Assembly: GCA_045616985.1 (NCBI GenBank)
Contig: JAZLHU010000042.1
Coordinates: 19,697-83,696 of the forward strand
DNA: 64,000 nucleotides
Direction: 5' to 3'
Source: RUG13409 sp045616985
GTDB lineage: Bacteria > Bacillota > Clostridia > Peptostreptococcales > Anaerovoracaceae
The notes under the pieces are model-generated. The model made no database searches and was not told where the DNA came from. It saw only the letters and a list, made by a program, of their open reading frames with translations. The translations under genes were made by a program, and so were the position numbers. Position 1 is the first letter of the stretch. Every line of letters starts with the position of its first letter. Positions 35,002 to 42,724 of the stretch are shown here, piece after piece.

Positions 35002-37164
35002 TTATCGATATACGCCTATAACGCCTTTGAGCTGTTTAAAATGTGAAATAATTTTTTCAATATCCCCGGTATTTGAAATTGATAATACAATGTTGATAGT
35101 TGAAAGACCTGAAGAATCCGTAATTGCATTAACACCCGTCAGATCGATATCCATATCGTCGCATACCTTTGATACATCGGATATAAGACCTCTTCTGTCG
35201 TCGGCAATAATCGTTATGCCCGCATCAAAATACATACGCCCTTCATTAAGCTCCCATTCAACAGGAATAATTCTCCCAATCTCCTGATCGGGTATTGAAC
35301 AGATATTCACGCAATCAACACGGTGAATCGATACGCCGCGGCCTTTTGTTGTATAACCGATAATTTCGTCTCCCGGAACCGGGTTGCAGCATTTCGCAAA
35401 TCTGATAAGCAGATTATCAACGCCCTTAACGCTTACGCCTTTTGTTATCGCTTTAGGTTTGTCTTCCAAACCCAGGGCTTTTCTCTCAGCCTTTTCCTTC
35501 TGTTTAACTGCAGCCTGTTCTTCTTCTCTGGTGTAAGACAAACAAAGGAGAAGAACTTTGTTGATCAATGAAGCGCTTCCCGACGTTGCGGCATACAGAT
35601 CGGTAACGGAAATATACTCGAGCTTACGGGCTGCTCTTTCAAGATGCTTATCTGTCAGCAGCTTATCAACCGCAAAGCCTTTCTTGACACATGCCTTTTC
35701 AAGCAGTTCTTTCCCTCTGCCGGAGCCTTCAGCCTGATCAAGCTTATTCAGATACTGGCGAATCTTGTTTCTTGCAGAATTGGTTTTAACAATCTTAAGC
35801 CAGTCTCTGTTAGGGCCTTTAGAATTATTAGAGGTTACAACCTCTACTATTTCTCCGTTTTGAAGCTCATAGTTGATAGGCACCATCTTGCCGTTTACTT
35901 TTGCTCCGACACACTTTTCTCCGATTTTTGAGTGAATCTTGTATGCAAAATCCAAAGGCGTTGCACCTTTAGGAAGCTCCATTACATCTCCCTTTGGAGT
36001 GAAAACAAATACCTGTCCGGAAAACAAGTCAACCTTAAGGGTTTCAAAGAACTCCTGAGAATCGCCGATATCCTTAGACCATTCAAGTGTTTGTCTGATC
36101 CATGACAGCTTGATCTCTTCGTTTTCGGACTGGGATGTAATTCCTTCTTTGTATTTCCAATGGGCAGCAACACCATACTCGGCAATTTCATGCATTTCCC
36201 ATGTACGAATCTGAATTTCAAAAGGAGTACCGCTGTCAGACAGAACCGTTGTATGAATCGATTGATATCTGTTTGACTTAGGCATTGCAATATAGTCTTT
36301 AAACCTTCCCGGTATAGGCGTCCACTTTGTATGTATTGCTCCCAAAACTGCATAGCAATCCTTCACATCGTTTACAAGAATTCTGATTGCCGTAAGGTCA
36401 AATATTTCATGAATATCCTTGTGCTGAATATTCATTTTCCTGTAAATACTGTAGTAATGCTTGGTTCTTCCGTATATATCATACTTTATACCAAGCTGGC
36501 TTATTTCGGTTTTGATTTGATCTATTAAATGGTCTATATCATCATCGGAATTCTGATATCTTTTGGACATAACCTCATCAATATGCTTGTAGTCCGAAGG
36601 ATGAAGATTCATAAATGCAATGTCTTCAAGTTCAAATTTGAACTTATACATACCGAGCCTTGCAGCTATCGGTGCATAGACCTCCAATGTTTCCTGGCAT
36701 TTTTCCTGAATTTTTTCAGGTCTCATATATTCAATGGTCCTCATATTATGAAGCCTGTCGCAAAGCTTAATTACAAGAACTCTGATATCCTTGGACATTG
36801 CAAGAAACATCTTTCTGATATTCTCTGCCTGCGCTTCTTCTTTTGACGAATATTCCAAATTGGTAAGCTTAGTAACACCATCAACCATTAAGGCAACATC
36901 TTCGCCGAATTCATTTTTAATATCATCTAATGTACAGGATGTATCCTCAACAACGTCATGCAAAATCCCGGCCGCGATAGTGTGGTCGTCCATACCGATA
37001 TCTGCAAGGATCTTAGCGACGGCAAGCGGATGAATAATATAAGGCTCGCCGGACTTTCGTTTTTGCCCTTCATGAAGTTGTGTTGCCATATCAACAGCCT
37101 TTTGCAGGATGTCTGCATCATATTTGCCGTTGATTTCAAGCAATTCGGAAACAGTTTTATCCAT
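35002..37164 (-). CDS. relA: Bifunctional (p)ppGpp synthetase/hydrolase
   Basis: 720-residue Rel protein. The HD hydrolase domain has intact His-Asp at 69-70 in ILHDVVEDT, and the synthetase domain has the RFKDYIAMPK substrate segment. TGS (about 385-445), a zinc-finger/helical region with CCNPVPGD, and a C-terminal ACT domain (about 645-720) complete it. Both catalytic centres look functional, as expected for the single Rel of Bacillota. The start has a weak ribosome-binding site. A strong terminator lies only about 20 nt upstream, so the gene needs either readthrough or a promoter that I could not identify. Confidence 0.95.
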   Translation of the reverse strand: MDKTVSELLEINGKYDADILQKAVDMATQLHEGQKRKSGEPYIIHPLAVAKILADIGMDDHTIAAGILHDVVEDTSCTLDDIKNEFGEDVALMVDGVTKLTNLEYSSKEEAQAENIRKMFLAMSKDIRVLVIKLCDRLHNMRTIEYMRPEKIQEKCQETLEVYAPIAARLGMYKFKFELEDIAFMNLHPSDYKHIDEVMSKRYQNSDDDIDHLIDQIKTEISQLGIKYDIYGRTKHYYSIYRKMNIQHKDIHEIFDLTAIRILVNDVKDCYAVLGAIHTKWTPIPGRFKDYIAMPKSNRYQSIHTTVLSDSGTPFEIQIRTWEMHEIAEYGVAAHWKYKEGITSQSENEEIKLSWIRQTLEWSKDIGDSQEFFETLKVDLFSGQVFVFTPKGDVMELPKGATPLDFAYKIHSKIGEKCVGAKVNGKMVPINYELQNGEIVEVVTSNNSKGPNRDWLKIVKTNSARNKIRQYLNKLDQAEGSGRGKELLEKACVKKGFAVDKLLTDKHLERAARKLEYISVTDLYAATSGSASLINKVLLLCLSYTREEEQAAVKQKEKAERKALGLEDKPKAITKGVSVKGVDNLLIRFAKCCNPVPGDEIIGYTTKGRGVSIHRVDCVNICSIPDQEIGRIIPVEWELNEGRMYFDAGITIIADDRRGLISDVSKVCDDMDIDLTGVNAITDSSGLSTINIVLSISNTGDIEKIISHFKQLKGVIGVYR

Positions 37165-37185
37165 TTAAAAGCATCCCATAAAACT

Positions 37186-37218
37186 AAAAACAAGGCATGC
37201 ACAAAAAATGTGCATGCC
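37186..37218 (-). terminator. Strong intrinsic terminator after yajC
   Basis: A perfect 10-bp stem, GGCATGCACA (37194-37203) with TGTGCATGCC (37209-37218), encloses a 5-nt loop. On the minus strand it is followed by TTGTTTTTAG. It ends the yajC transcript before relA. Confidence 0.85.
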
Positions 37219-37235
37219 CTGCGAAAAATCAATAA

Positions 37236-37676
37236 TTATTTTTCTTCAGCAGGAGCTTCAGATACAGGGGCTTCTTCTTTTGCCCCAAGCTTCTTGATAT
37301 TCTTCTTATTTGGTTTTAAAGTTTCATCGTCCTTTTTATCTGCCTTTACGGGAGCATCCTTGCTGTGCCTTTCAGCAATGGCATTTTTTAAAATTTCGAT
37401 CTTTACTCTATCGGAACCAACCATAATTACGATCCTGTCAGAGTCTTCTTTTACTCTTGCAACAGTTCCGCAAATACCGCCGATTGTAATTACTTCATCA
37501 CCCGGCTTAAGGTTGTCTCTCATCTGCTTTGCTTCTTTTTCCTTCTTGTTCTGAGGACGGATCATCAGAAAATACATAAGGGCAAAAACAGCTATAATCA
37601 TTATCCAGGAGCCCCACTGACCTCCTCCTTGAGCTGTAGCTTCAGCAGCATCTGCTGCATATGCAACTGGGAACAT
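37236..37676 (-). CDS. yajC: Preprotein translocase accessory subunit YajC
   Basis: 146 residues: a short extracytoplasmic start, one membrane helix at about 23-43 ending in RPQNKKEK, then a cytosolic domain with PGDEVITIGGICGTV. The last 45 residues are a Lys/Glu/Ala-rich tail, longer than in Escherichia coli YajC (110 residues). It associates with SecDF. A near-perfect AGGAGG precedes the ATG. It is monocistronic here, with its own promoter and terminator; secDF are not in the window. Confidence 0.93.
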   Translation of the reverse strand: MFPVAYAADAAEATAQGGGQWGSWIMIIAVFALMYFLMIRPQNKKEKEAKQMRDNLKPGDEVITIGGICGTVARVKEDSDRIVIMVGSDRVKIEILKNAIAERHSKDAPVKADKKDDETLKPNKKNIKKLGAKEEAPVSEAPAEEK

Positions 37677-37715
37677 ATTAACCTCCTAAAATGTTCTAAT
37701 TGAAATTACTACTAT

Positions 37716-37743
37716 ATTATATAATAATTGCTTGATTTTGCAA
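37716..37743 (-). promoter_or_regulatory. Promoter of yajC
   Basis: On the minus strand, TTGCAA (37738-37743) and TATAAT (37716-37721) are 16 bp apart, and transcription would start about 33 nt before the ATG. The same 100-bp gap must also hold a plus-strand promoter for the tRNA; TATAAT at 37758-37763 is the best -10 for that. Confidence 0.5.
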
Positions 37744-37779
37744 GTCTATAATGCTAATATAATCAAGTATTTACTTTTT

Positions 37780-37868
37780 GCCGGCGTGGTGGAATTGGCA
37801 GACGCGCGGGACTCAAAATCCCGTTCTGTGAAAGCAGAGTGCGGGTTCGACCCCCGCCGCCGGCACCA
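37780..37868 (+). tRNA. tRNA-Leu (anticodon CAA)
   Basis: 89-nt class II tRNA. The acceptor stem GCCGGCG (37780-37786) pairs with CGCCGGC (37858-37864). The anticodon stem CGGGA/TCCCG encloses the loop CTCAAAA, giving anticodon CAA, which reads UUG leucine codons. A long variable arm (TCTGTGAAAGCAGA) and T-loop GTTCGAC are present, and CCA is encoded (37866-37868). It is one of only two plus-strand genes in the window and is followed by a strong terminator. Confidence 0.97.
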
Positions 37869-37880
37869 GACAACACAATA

Positions 37881-37908
37881 AAAAACTCCCGCGTCCGGGA
37901 GTTTTTTC
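37881..37908. terminator. Bidirectional terminator between tRNA-Leu and rpmF
   Basis: The stem ACTCCCG (37885-37891) with CGGGAGT (37896-37902) has a 4-nt loop. It is followed by TTTTT on the plus strand and, through the A-tract at 37881-37885, by a T-run on the minus strand. It can end both the tRNA transcript and the convergent rpmF transcript. Confidence 0.85.
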
Positions 37909-37937
37909 TTTGTCTTAAGCTTAAGTGTAAATCAATA

Positions 37938-38114
37938 TTATTCCTCAACTACAGCTTTGCCATCATAATAATTGCAATTCGGGCAAACTCTGTGCGGAAG
38001 CTTTGGTTCATGGCACTGTGGACACAGAGAAAGAGCAGGTGCAGATTTCTTCATGTTTGCAGCCTTTCTCTGGCTTGTGATAGCTTTAGACGTTTTTCTC
38101 TTAGGTGTTGCCAT
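37938..38114 (-). CDS. rpmF: Ribosomal protein L32
   Basis: 58 codons plus TAA. It begins MATPKRKTSK and has a zinc ribbon of CPQC and CPNC, so it is the zinc-binding (C+) form of L32. The ribosome-binding site AAGGAGGTGAT is an almost perfect match to the 16S 3-prime end, as expected for a ribosomal protein. A consensus promoter lies just upstream. Commonly rpmF is preceded by the DUF177 gene yceD and followed by plsX; here acetate kinase lies immediately upstream and the tRNA-Leu convergently downstream. Confidence 0.96.
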   Translation of the reverse strand: MATPKRKTSKAITSQRKAANMKKSAPALSLCPQCHEPKLPHRVCPNCNYYDGKAVVEE

Positions 38115-38150
38115 TGAGAATCACCTCCTTATACATAAAATAACCATTTG

Positions 38151-38179
38151 ATTATATTGAAATACCAATGTGTTGTCAA
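38151..38179 (-). promoter_or_regulatory. Consensus SigA promoter of rpmF
   Basis: On the minus strand, TTGACA (38174-38179) and TATAAT (38151-38156) are both perfect, with the ideal 17-bp spacer. It lies directly behind the acetate kinase stop codon. Confidence 0.88.
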
Positions 38180-38180
38180 G

Positions 38181-39380
38181 TTATTTTGCAACAAGTGCAA
38201 GAGTATCCATTGCAATCATAAGCTCTTCATTTGTTGGTATAAGAAGAACCTTAACCCTTGAATCATCTGCGGAAATAACGCATTCTTTTCCTCTTACATT
38301 GTTCTTTTCGGAATCAAGCTTAATTCCGAGAAATTCCATGTTCTTACAGATGCTTTCTCTCGTTGTAATGGAGTTTTCTCCGATACCTGCTGTAAATACA
38401 ACAGCATCGCAGCAGTTCATTTCTGCCATATAAGCTCCGATATAGAACTTTACTCTGTGTTTAAAGATATCAAGCGCAAGCTGTGCTCTCTTGTTGCCTG
38501 ACTTTGCAGCTTCCTCTACATCCCTTGAATCTGAAGAAACACCGGAAACACCAAGAAGACCGGATTTCTTGTTCATTATTGTATCCATTTCCTTTGCGGA
38601 AAGACTTTCTTTGTCAGCAATAAATGTTGCAATAGCAGGATCGATAAGTCCGCATCTTGTACCCATTTCAAGCCCCTCAAGAGGTGTAAGACCCATTGAT
38701 GTGTCGTAGCACTTACCGTTCTTTATAGCAGAAACGGAAGCACCATTGCCAAGGTGACAGGAAATGATATTTGTATCTTCAAGCTTCTTGCCGAGCATGT
38801 CAGCAGCTCTTAAAGCAATATATCTGTGTGATGTACCGTGGAAACCGTATCTTCTTACTCCGTATTTTTCGTAATACTCATACGGAAGCGGATAGATATA
38901 GCTCTCAGCAGGCATCGTCATACCGTTTGATGTATCAAATACGGCAACCTGAGGTGTCTTCGGCATAAGCTTTTCGCAAGCCTCGATACCCATAAGGTTT
39001 GCGGGATTGTGGAGAGGTCCGAGCGGGAAGCATTCTCTTATTGCTTCTTTGCACTTTTCATCTACTACGCAAGACTGAGTAAACTTTTCTCCGCCATGCA
39101 GCACTCTGTGTCCTACAGCTCCGATTTCGTCCATGCTCTTTACAACGCCGAACCTTTCATCAACAAGTGCATTAAGCACATGTCCGATGGCAGCAGTATG
39201 ATCTCCCATAGGTGTTTCAAGAACAAACTTTTCATCAAGACCGATCTTTGTGTGAGTAATCACAGATCCGTCCATACCGATCCTTTCAACAAGACCTTTG
39301 CAAAGAAGGCTGTTGTCATCCATGTTCAGGAGCTGATACTTAAGTCAAGAACTACCGCAGTTGATAACAAGAATTTTCAT
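38181..39380 (-). CDS. ackA: Acetate kinase with an in-frame TGA at codon 12
   Basis: Acetate kinase makes ATP and acetate from acetyl phosphate in the cytosol. The complete frame from the ATG at 39380 (preceded by AAGGAG) would give the usual 399 residues starting MKILVINCGSS. Codon 12, at 39345-39347, is TGA instead of a serine codon, and the frame then continues as LKYQLLNMDD. Downstream motifs are intact: GHRVLHGG, GFHGTSHRY, HLGNGAS, GTRCGLIDP and FTAGIGENS. Restart at Met20 (39323) would give a 380-residue protein lacking Asn7, Ser10, Ser12 and Lys14 of the nucleotide/acetyl-phosphate site. Either this is a sequencing or assembly error, or the kinase is inactivated or recoded. A serine codon TCA would need one C-to-G change to become TGA. 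Confidence 0.9.
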
Positions 39381-39431
39381 AATAATCTCTCCTTATTCTT
39401 CTGTTTAAACATTATTGATTAACGACTTGAT

Positions 39432-39460
39432 ATTATATATTACGGTAAATTGAATTACAA
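39432..39460 (-). promoter_or_regulatory. Probable promoter of ackA
   Basis: On the minus strand, TTGTAA (39455-39460) and TATAAT (39432-39437) are 17 bp apart, overlapping the tmcAL stop codon. This would give ackA a transcript separate from the tmcAL operon. Confidence 0.55.
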
Positions 39461-40647
39461 ACCATATCATTTTTTCTGTAAATATTTCTGGAAGAAATAA
39501 TGCTGTAAATATCGGCTGCTTTCATATCAAGCTTAAGATAAAAATCAGGATTATCTTCAAAATATTGCTTGTCGATATTGGTCAGAAGCCTTACATTTCC
39601 TTTTCTTTCAACCTCATTTATTACTTCACGACCCTTATTGTTAAAGGCAAGCACACGAAGATTTTTAAGATCTCCTGCCTTTTCAACTTCAGATTTGTTG
39701 ATTTCAAGAAGTATCTGCATAAGAATTCTTGATATTCTTGCATAAGTATAACGCTTAGACTTAATCTTAAAAACCAAATCATCAAGATTTTCAGCCTCAA
39801 GTATCTCTTTTTTGATCTTATTTTCAAGACCTTCGGATATTTCCGGGGCAGCAGCAATCTCTTCGGCAGTGCTTGTGAGGATCTTATAACGCAAAAGCTC
39901 AAAGAGGTTTGAATTGATTACAGACAAAGGAACTATGCCGTCGGAAACCTTATCTTTAATGCATTCAGGAACAAATGCACTAAAATAATTTGTTATGTTA
40001 CCTTCCTCTGATATAAGGCTTCTTATATGTTTTCCCGAAGCAAAATTGCCTGAAAAAGAATTATCATCATGCCTCACACCCAACCTCAAAACCGTATATG
40101 GCTTAAACCCTGCCTGCTGTAAAAGATTCTGCTTTAAGTATTCGAGAGCAAGAATATTGTTCGGCTCGGTAAAAATCCCGGCGTCCAGGTCAGGAAACAT
40201 GTCCTGCATGGCGCTTTGATATGCCGCAGGATAACTCTTGCCTTGTGATAAATAATTCTTTAAAACGTCTGAAAATCCCCTTGATTCCTTATAGCTGCGT
40301 TGGGCGATCCGTTCAAGAATCTGAGCATTGCCGCATTCGCTTCCGAAAGCTAATGCTTCAACGATTCCCAAGGATTTTAAGATAGAAATTCCGCCCTTTG
40401 CAAATTCCTTAGCTGCATTTAAAGAAAAGCAGACCGGAAGTTCAATAACAATATCCGCTCCGCAAAGAACTGCCATTTCCGCTCTGTCATATTTATCCCA
40501 TAATGCAGGTTCGCCTCTTTGCACAAAATCCCCGCTCATAACACAAACAACGGCGTCCGGCTTTACATCCTGACGCACGTTGTCTAATAAATACTTGTGA
40601 CCATTGTGAAACGGGTCAAATTCACAGATTATGCCTGCAGCCCTCAT
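39433..40647 (-). CDS. tmcAL: tRNA(Met) cytidine acetate ligase TmcAL
   Basis: 404-residue nucleotidyltransferase-fold protein (formerly YlbM). EFDPFHNGH at 9-17 is the HxGH-like nucleotide site, followed by SGDFVQRGEP and ALAFGSECG. TmcAL activates acetate with ATP and places N4-acetyl on the wobble cytidine of elongator tRNA-Met. CGGAGG precedes the ATG. It lies next to acetate kinase, which also handles acetate; a metabolic link is attractive but the order is also a general feature of the coaD-ylbM region. Confidence 0.9.
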   Translation of the reverse strand: MRAAGIICEFDPFHNGHKYLLDNVRQDVKPDAVVCVMSGDFVQRGEPALWDKYDRAEMAVLCGADIVIELPVCFSLNAAKEFAKGGISILKSLGIVEALAFGSECGNAQILERIAQRSYKESRGFSDVLKNYLSQGKSYPAAYQSAMQDMFPDLDAGIFTEPNNILALEYLKQNLLQQAGFKPYTVLRLGVRHDDNSFSGNFASGKHIRSLISEEGNITNYFSAFVPECIKDKVSDGIVPLSVINSNLFELLRYKILTSTAEEIAAAPEISEGLENKIKKEILEAENLDDLVFKIKSKRYTYARISRILMQILLEINKSEVEKAGDLKNLRVLAFNNKGREVINEVERKGNVRLLTNIDKQYFEDNPDFYLKLDMKAADIYSIISSRNIYRKNDMVCNSIYRNI

Positions 40648-41177
40648 TAGTCCTCCGAACCATTCTGAGACTTATAAATCTGTTCCTTTACTTCATTTCT
40701 TGAGGAAACTATGTTCGTATTGATCTTTTCAAATGTAGCTTGTAAATCATCGTACATTTCAGTGAAATATGTTGCATACATCTGGTCAACCTTTTCCTGA
40801 AGGTTGTAAAGCATACTGTCCGTATAATCCAGAATACTCATCTTCATTACAGAAGAATTCTCTCTTGCAATACGAAGGATCTCATCTGCTCTCGCCTTAG
40901 CCTTAATGGTGATCTCATCTGCCTCAACCATTCTCTCAGCCTTATTTTGAGCATCATTTATAATTGCTTCATACTCAGCCTTGGCTTCATCAAGAATTCT
41001 TGTACGCTCGTTTTTGATCCACTGTGCCTGCTGAATTTCATCAGGAAGCTCCAGTCTGATCTCCTTTACGATTTCGGAAATCTCATTCGGATCTACCATA
41101 ACCTTGTTAACAACAGGAACCTTGCCGGCAACCTCTATGATCTCATCCAATTCATCAAGCAATTCTAATACTTTCAT
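40647..41177 (-). CDS. Coiled-coil protein resembling V-type ATPase subunit H/DivIVA
   Basis: 176 residues, almost entirely helical with long charged heptad stretches between about 50 and 160; no catalytic motif is visible. Proteins of this kind, annotated as ATPase or V-type ATPase subunit H-like, recur between coaD and tmcAL in Clostridia, where their function is not known. The Ala/Glu/Arg-rich region 65-110 resembles ATP synthase b-type stalks. AAGGGG precedes the ATG, and the stop overlaps the tmcAL start by one base. There is no membrane helix. Confidence 0.65.
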   Translation of the reverse strand: MKVLELLDELDEIIEVAGKVPVVNKVMVDPNEISEIVKEIRLELPDEIQQAQWIKNERTRILDEAKAEYEAIINDAQNKAERMVEADEITIKAKARADEILRIARENSSVMKMSILDYTDSMLYNLQEKVDQMYATYFTEMYDDLQATFEKINTNIVSSRNEVKEQIYKSQNGSED

Positions 41178-41188
41178 ATTGTCACCCC

Positions 41189-41674
41189 TTATTTCACTTT
41201 ATAATACTTTTTCATTAACTTATGTACGTCCTTTGAAACCCATCCGCCTACGTCAGCACCAAGGGAATAGTTTTGTCTGACTATATTTGAGCAGATATAG
41301 GACAGAGCCGGATCGGTCATCAGATAAACCGTATCACATTTACCTTGATAAAACTTTGCATAAAGCTGCGATAGCCCGATCTCATATTCAAAATCGGCTG
41401 CATTTCTGAGGCCTCTGAACACAACGTCAAATTTATTGTCAAGAACAAATGTGGCCATATGCCCATCGAAAGAAACAACCTTAACGTTTTCAATGTCTTT
41501 TACGGCAGCCTTAACCATTTCAAGTCTTTGGTCCAAATCAAACATACAGTTTTTATCCTTGTTGATAAGAACACCGACTGTTAATCTATCGCAGAGCTTT
41601 GCGGCTCTTTTAATTAAATCAACATGGCCCACCGTAACGGGATCAAAAGTCCCACCGACAAAACCCTTTTTCAT
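41189..41674 (-). CDS. coaD: Phosphopantetheine adenylyltransferase
   Basis: 161 residues from the ATG at 41674, with TGGAGA 5 nt upstream; a TTG four codons earlier is overlapped by that site. It transfers AMP to 4-phosphopantetheine in CoA synthesis. Motifs are GGTFDPVTVGH (about 7-17), RGLRNAADFEYE (about 86-97), and the C-terminal VSSSxVRE-like region here as CSNIVRQ. In many Bacillota coaD follows recG-rsmD; here rsmD is separated from it by the opp operon and a CapA gene. Confidence 0.94.
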   Translation of the reverse strand: MKKGFVGGTFDPVTVGHVDLIKRAAKLCDRLTVGVLINKDKNCMFDLDQRLEMVKAAVKDIENVKVVSFDGHMATFVLDNKFDVVFRGLRNAADFEYEIGLSQLYAKFYQGKCDTVYLMTDPALSYICSNIVRQNYSLGADVGGWVSKDVHKLMKKYYKVK

Positions 41675-41702
41675 ATTTTTCTCCAATACAAAATAAATAT
41701 GA

Positions 41703-41719
41703 CGCAGGAATACCCTGCG
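41703..41719 (-). terminator. Terminator hairpin after oppF
   Basis: CGCAGG (41703-41708) pairs with CCTGCG (41714-41719). The minus-strand tail TCATATTTATTTTG is only moderately T-rich. It lies between the opp operon and coaD, the expected end of the opp transcript. Confidence 0.5.
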
Positions 41720-41753
41720 CCATAATTATATCATATTATCGTCCTTTTACAAA

Positions 41754-42722
41754 TTACAGATTGTTAATTTCCTTAACCCTCTTGCAGGCTACGAAGTGGT
41801 TTGGCTTAACCTCTTCAAGCTGAGGAGTTCCGTGGAAGCACTCATCTGCAGCAAACGGGCATCTTGGAGCAAATCTGCACTGATCCTTCGGATTTATCGG
41901 ACTGGTAAGCTCACCCTTAAGCATAACCCTTTCTCTCTTGTCCTTAAGTGAAGGAACAGGAACAGCAGAAAGGAGCGCCTTAGTATACGGATGAAGGGTT
42001 GCATTAAATATATCCTTTGTGCTTGCTTTCTCAACAAGCTGACCGAGATACATAACGCAGATATTATCGGAAATATGTTTAACAACGGATAAATCGTGGG
42101 TTACAAACATATATGCCAAACCCTTTTCCTGCTGAAGATCCTGAAGCAGATTCAGAATCTGAGCCTGAATAAGAACATCCAGAGCGGATACAGGTTCGTC
42201 ACAGATAATAAGCTTCGGATTCAATGCCAATGCCCTTGCTATACCGATCCTCTGCCTTCTGCCGCCATCAAGCTCATGAGGATAAGTATCCGTATATCTT
42301 CTTGCAAGACCAACCGTATCCATAAGCTCAAGAACTCTCTTATTAAGGGCCTCTTTGTCGTTTCCGAAAATATTATGGATAAGCAGAGGTTCGGCAATCT
42401 GCTGGCTGACACTCATTCTCGGGTTTAATGAGGAAAGCGGATCCTGGAAAATCATCTGCATCTTCGGACGAAGCTCGAAGAATTTCCTCTGATCTATCTT
42501 GGAAATATCCTCCCCATCAAACCAAAGCTTACCCTTTGTAGGGCTGGTCAGATGAAGAATGGTCTTTCCCAATGTGGATTTACCGCAGCCTGATTCTCCT
42601 ACAACGCCTAAGGTCTCGCCGGCATCCATTGTAAAGCTGACATCGTCTACAGCGTGGAGAAGTCCGTCAGGAACCATAAAATACTTTTTGAGGTGTTCAA
42701 CCTGAAGAAGATGTTCACTCAT
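41754..42722 (-). CDS. oppF: Oligopeptide ABC transporter ATP-binding protein OppF
   Basis: 322-residue ATPase of the Opp/Dpp family. Walker A is GESGCGKST at 42-50, Walker B ends CDEP (Glu176), and the C-terminal oligopeptide domain has the CxnC-type FeS-like cysteines (CRFAPRCPFAADEC). The ABC signature is LDGGRRQR at 151-158 instead of LSGGQRQR, a changed Ser and Gln at positions that contact ATP. The same protein has DVLIQAQ where DVSIQAQ is usual. It pairs with OppD, whose signature is canonical, so an asymmetric ATPase pair is possible. A good AAAGGAGG site lies inside the oppD end. Confidence 0.92.
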   Translation of the reverse strand: MSEHLLQVEHLKKYFMVPDGLLHAVDDVSFTMDAGETLGVVGESGCGKSTLGKTILHLTSPTKGKLWFDGEDISKIDQRKFFELRPKMQMIFQDPLSSLNPRMSVSQQIAEPLLIHNIFGNDKEALNKRVLELMDTVGLARRYTDTYPHELDGGRRQRIGIARALALNPKLIICDEPVSALDVLIQAQILNLLQDLQQEKGLAYMFVTHDLSVVKHISDNICVMYLGQLVEKASTKDIFNATLHPYTKALLSAVPVPSLKDKRERVMLKGELTSPINPKDQCRFAPRCPFAADECFHGTPQLEEVKPNHFVACKRVKEINNL

Positions 42723-42724
42723 GT

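Noticed and set aside
36529..37554. Plus-strand genes in the relA-yajC region
   Set aside because: They are antisense to relA and yajC; amino-acid composition is unlike proteins and there are no start signals.
37738..37763. A confident plus-strand tRNA-Leu promoter
   Set aside because: Two TATAAT boxes occur, but none has a good -35 at 16-18 bp, so only the minus-strand yajC promoter is annotated with moderate confidence.
39345..39347. Selenocysteine insertion at the ackA TGA
   Set aside because: I see no stable hairpin resembling a bacterial SECIS just after the TGA, and the family residue is serine, not cysteine. A point mutation or error is simpler.
39345..39347. Genome-wide reassignment of TGA
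   Set aside because: TGA clearly ends nusB, hisS-adjacent hemZ, miaA and the EIICB-HPr gene at natural 4-nt or near-zero junctions.
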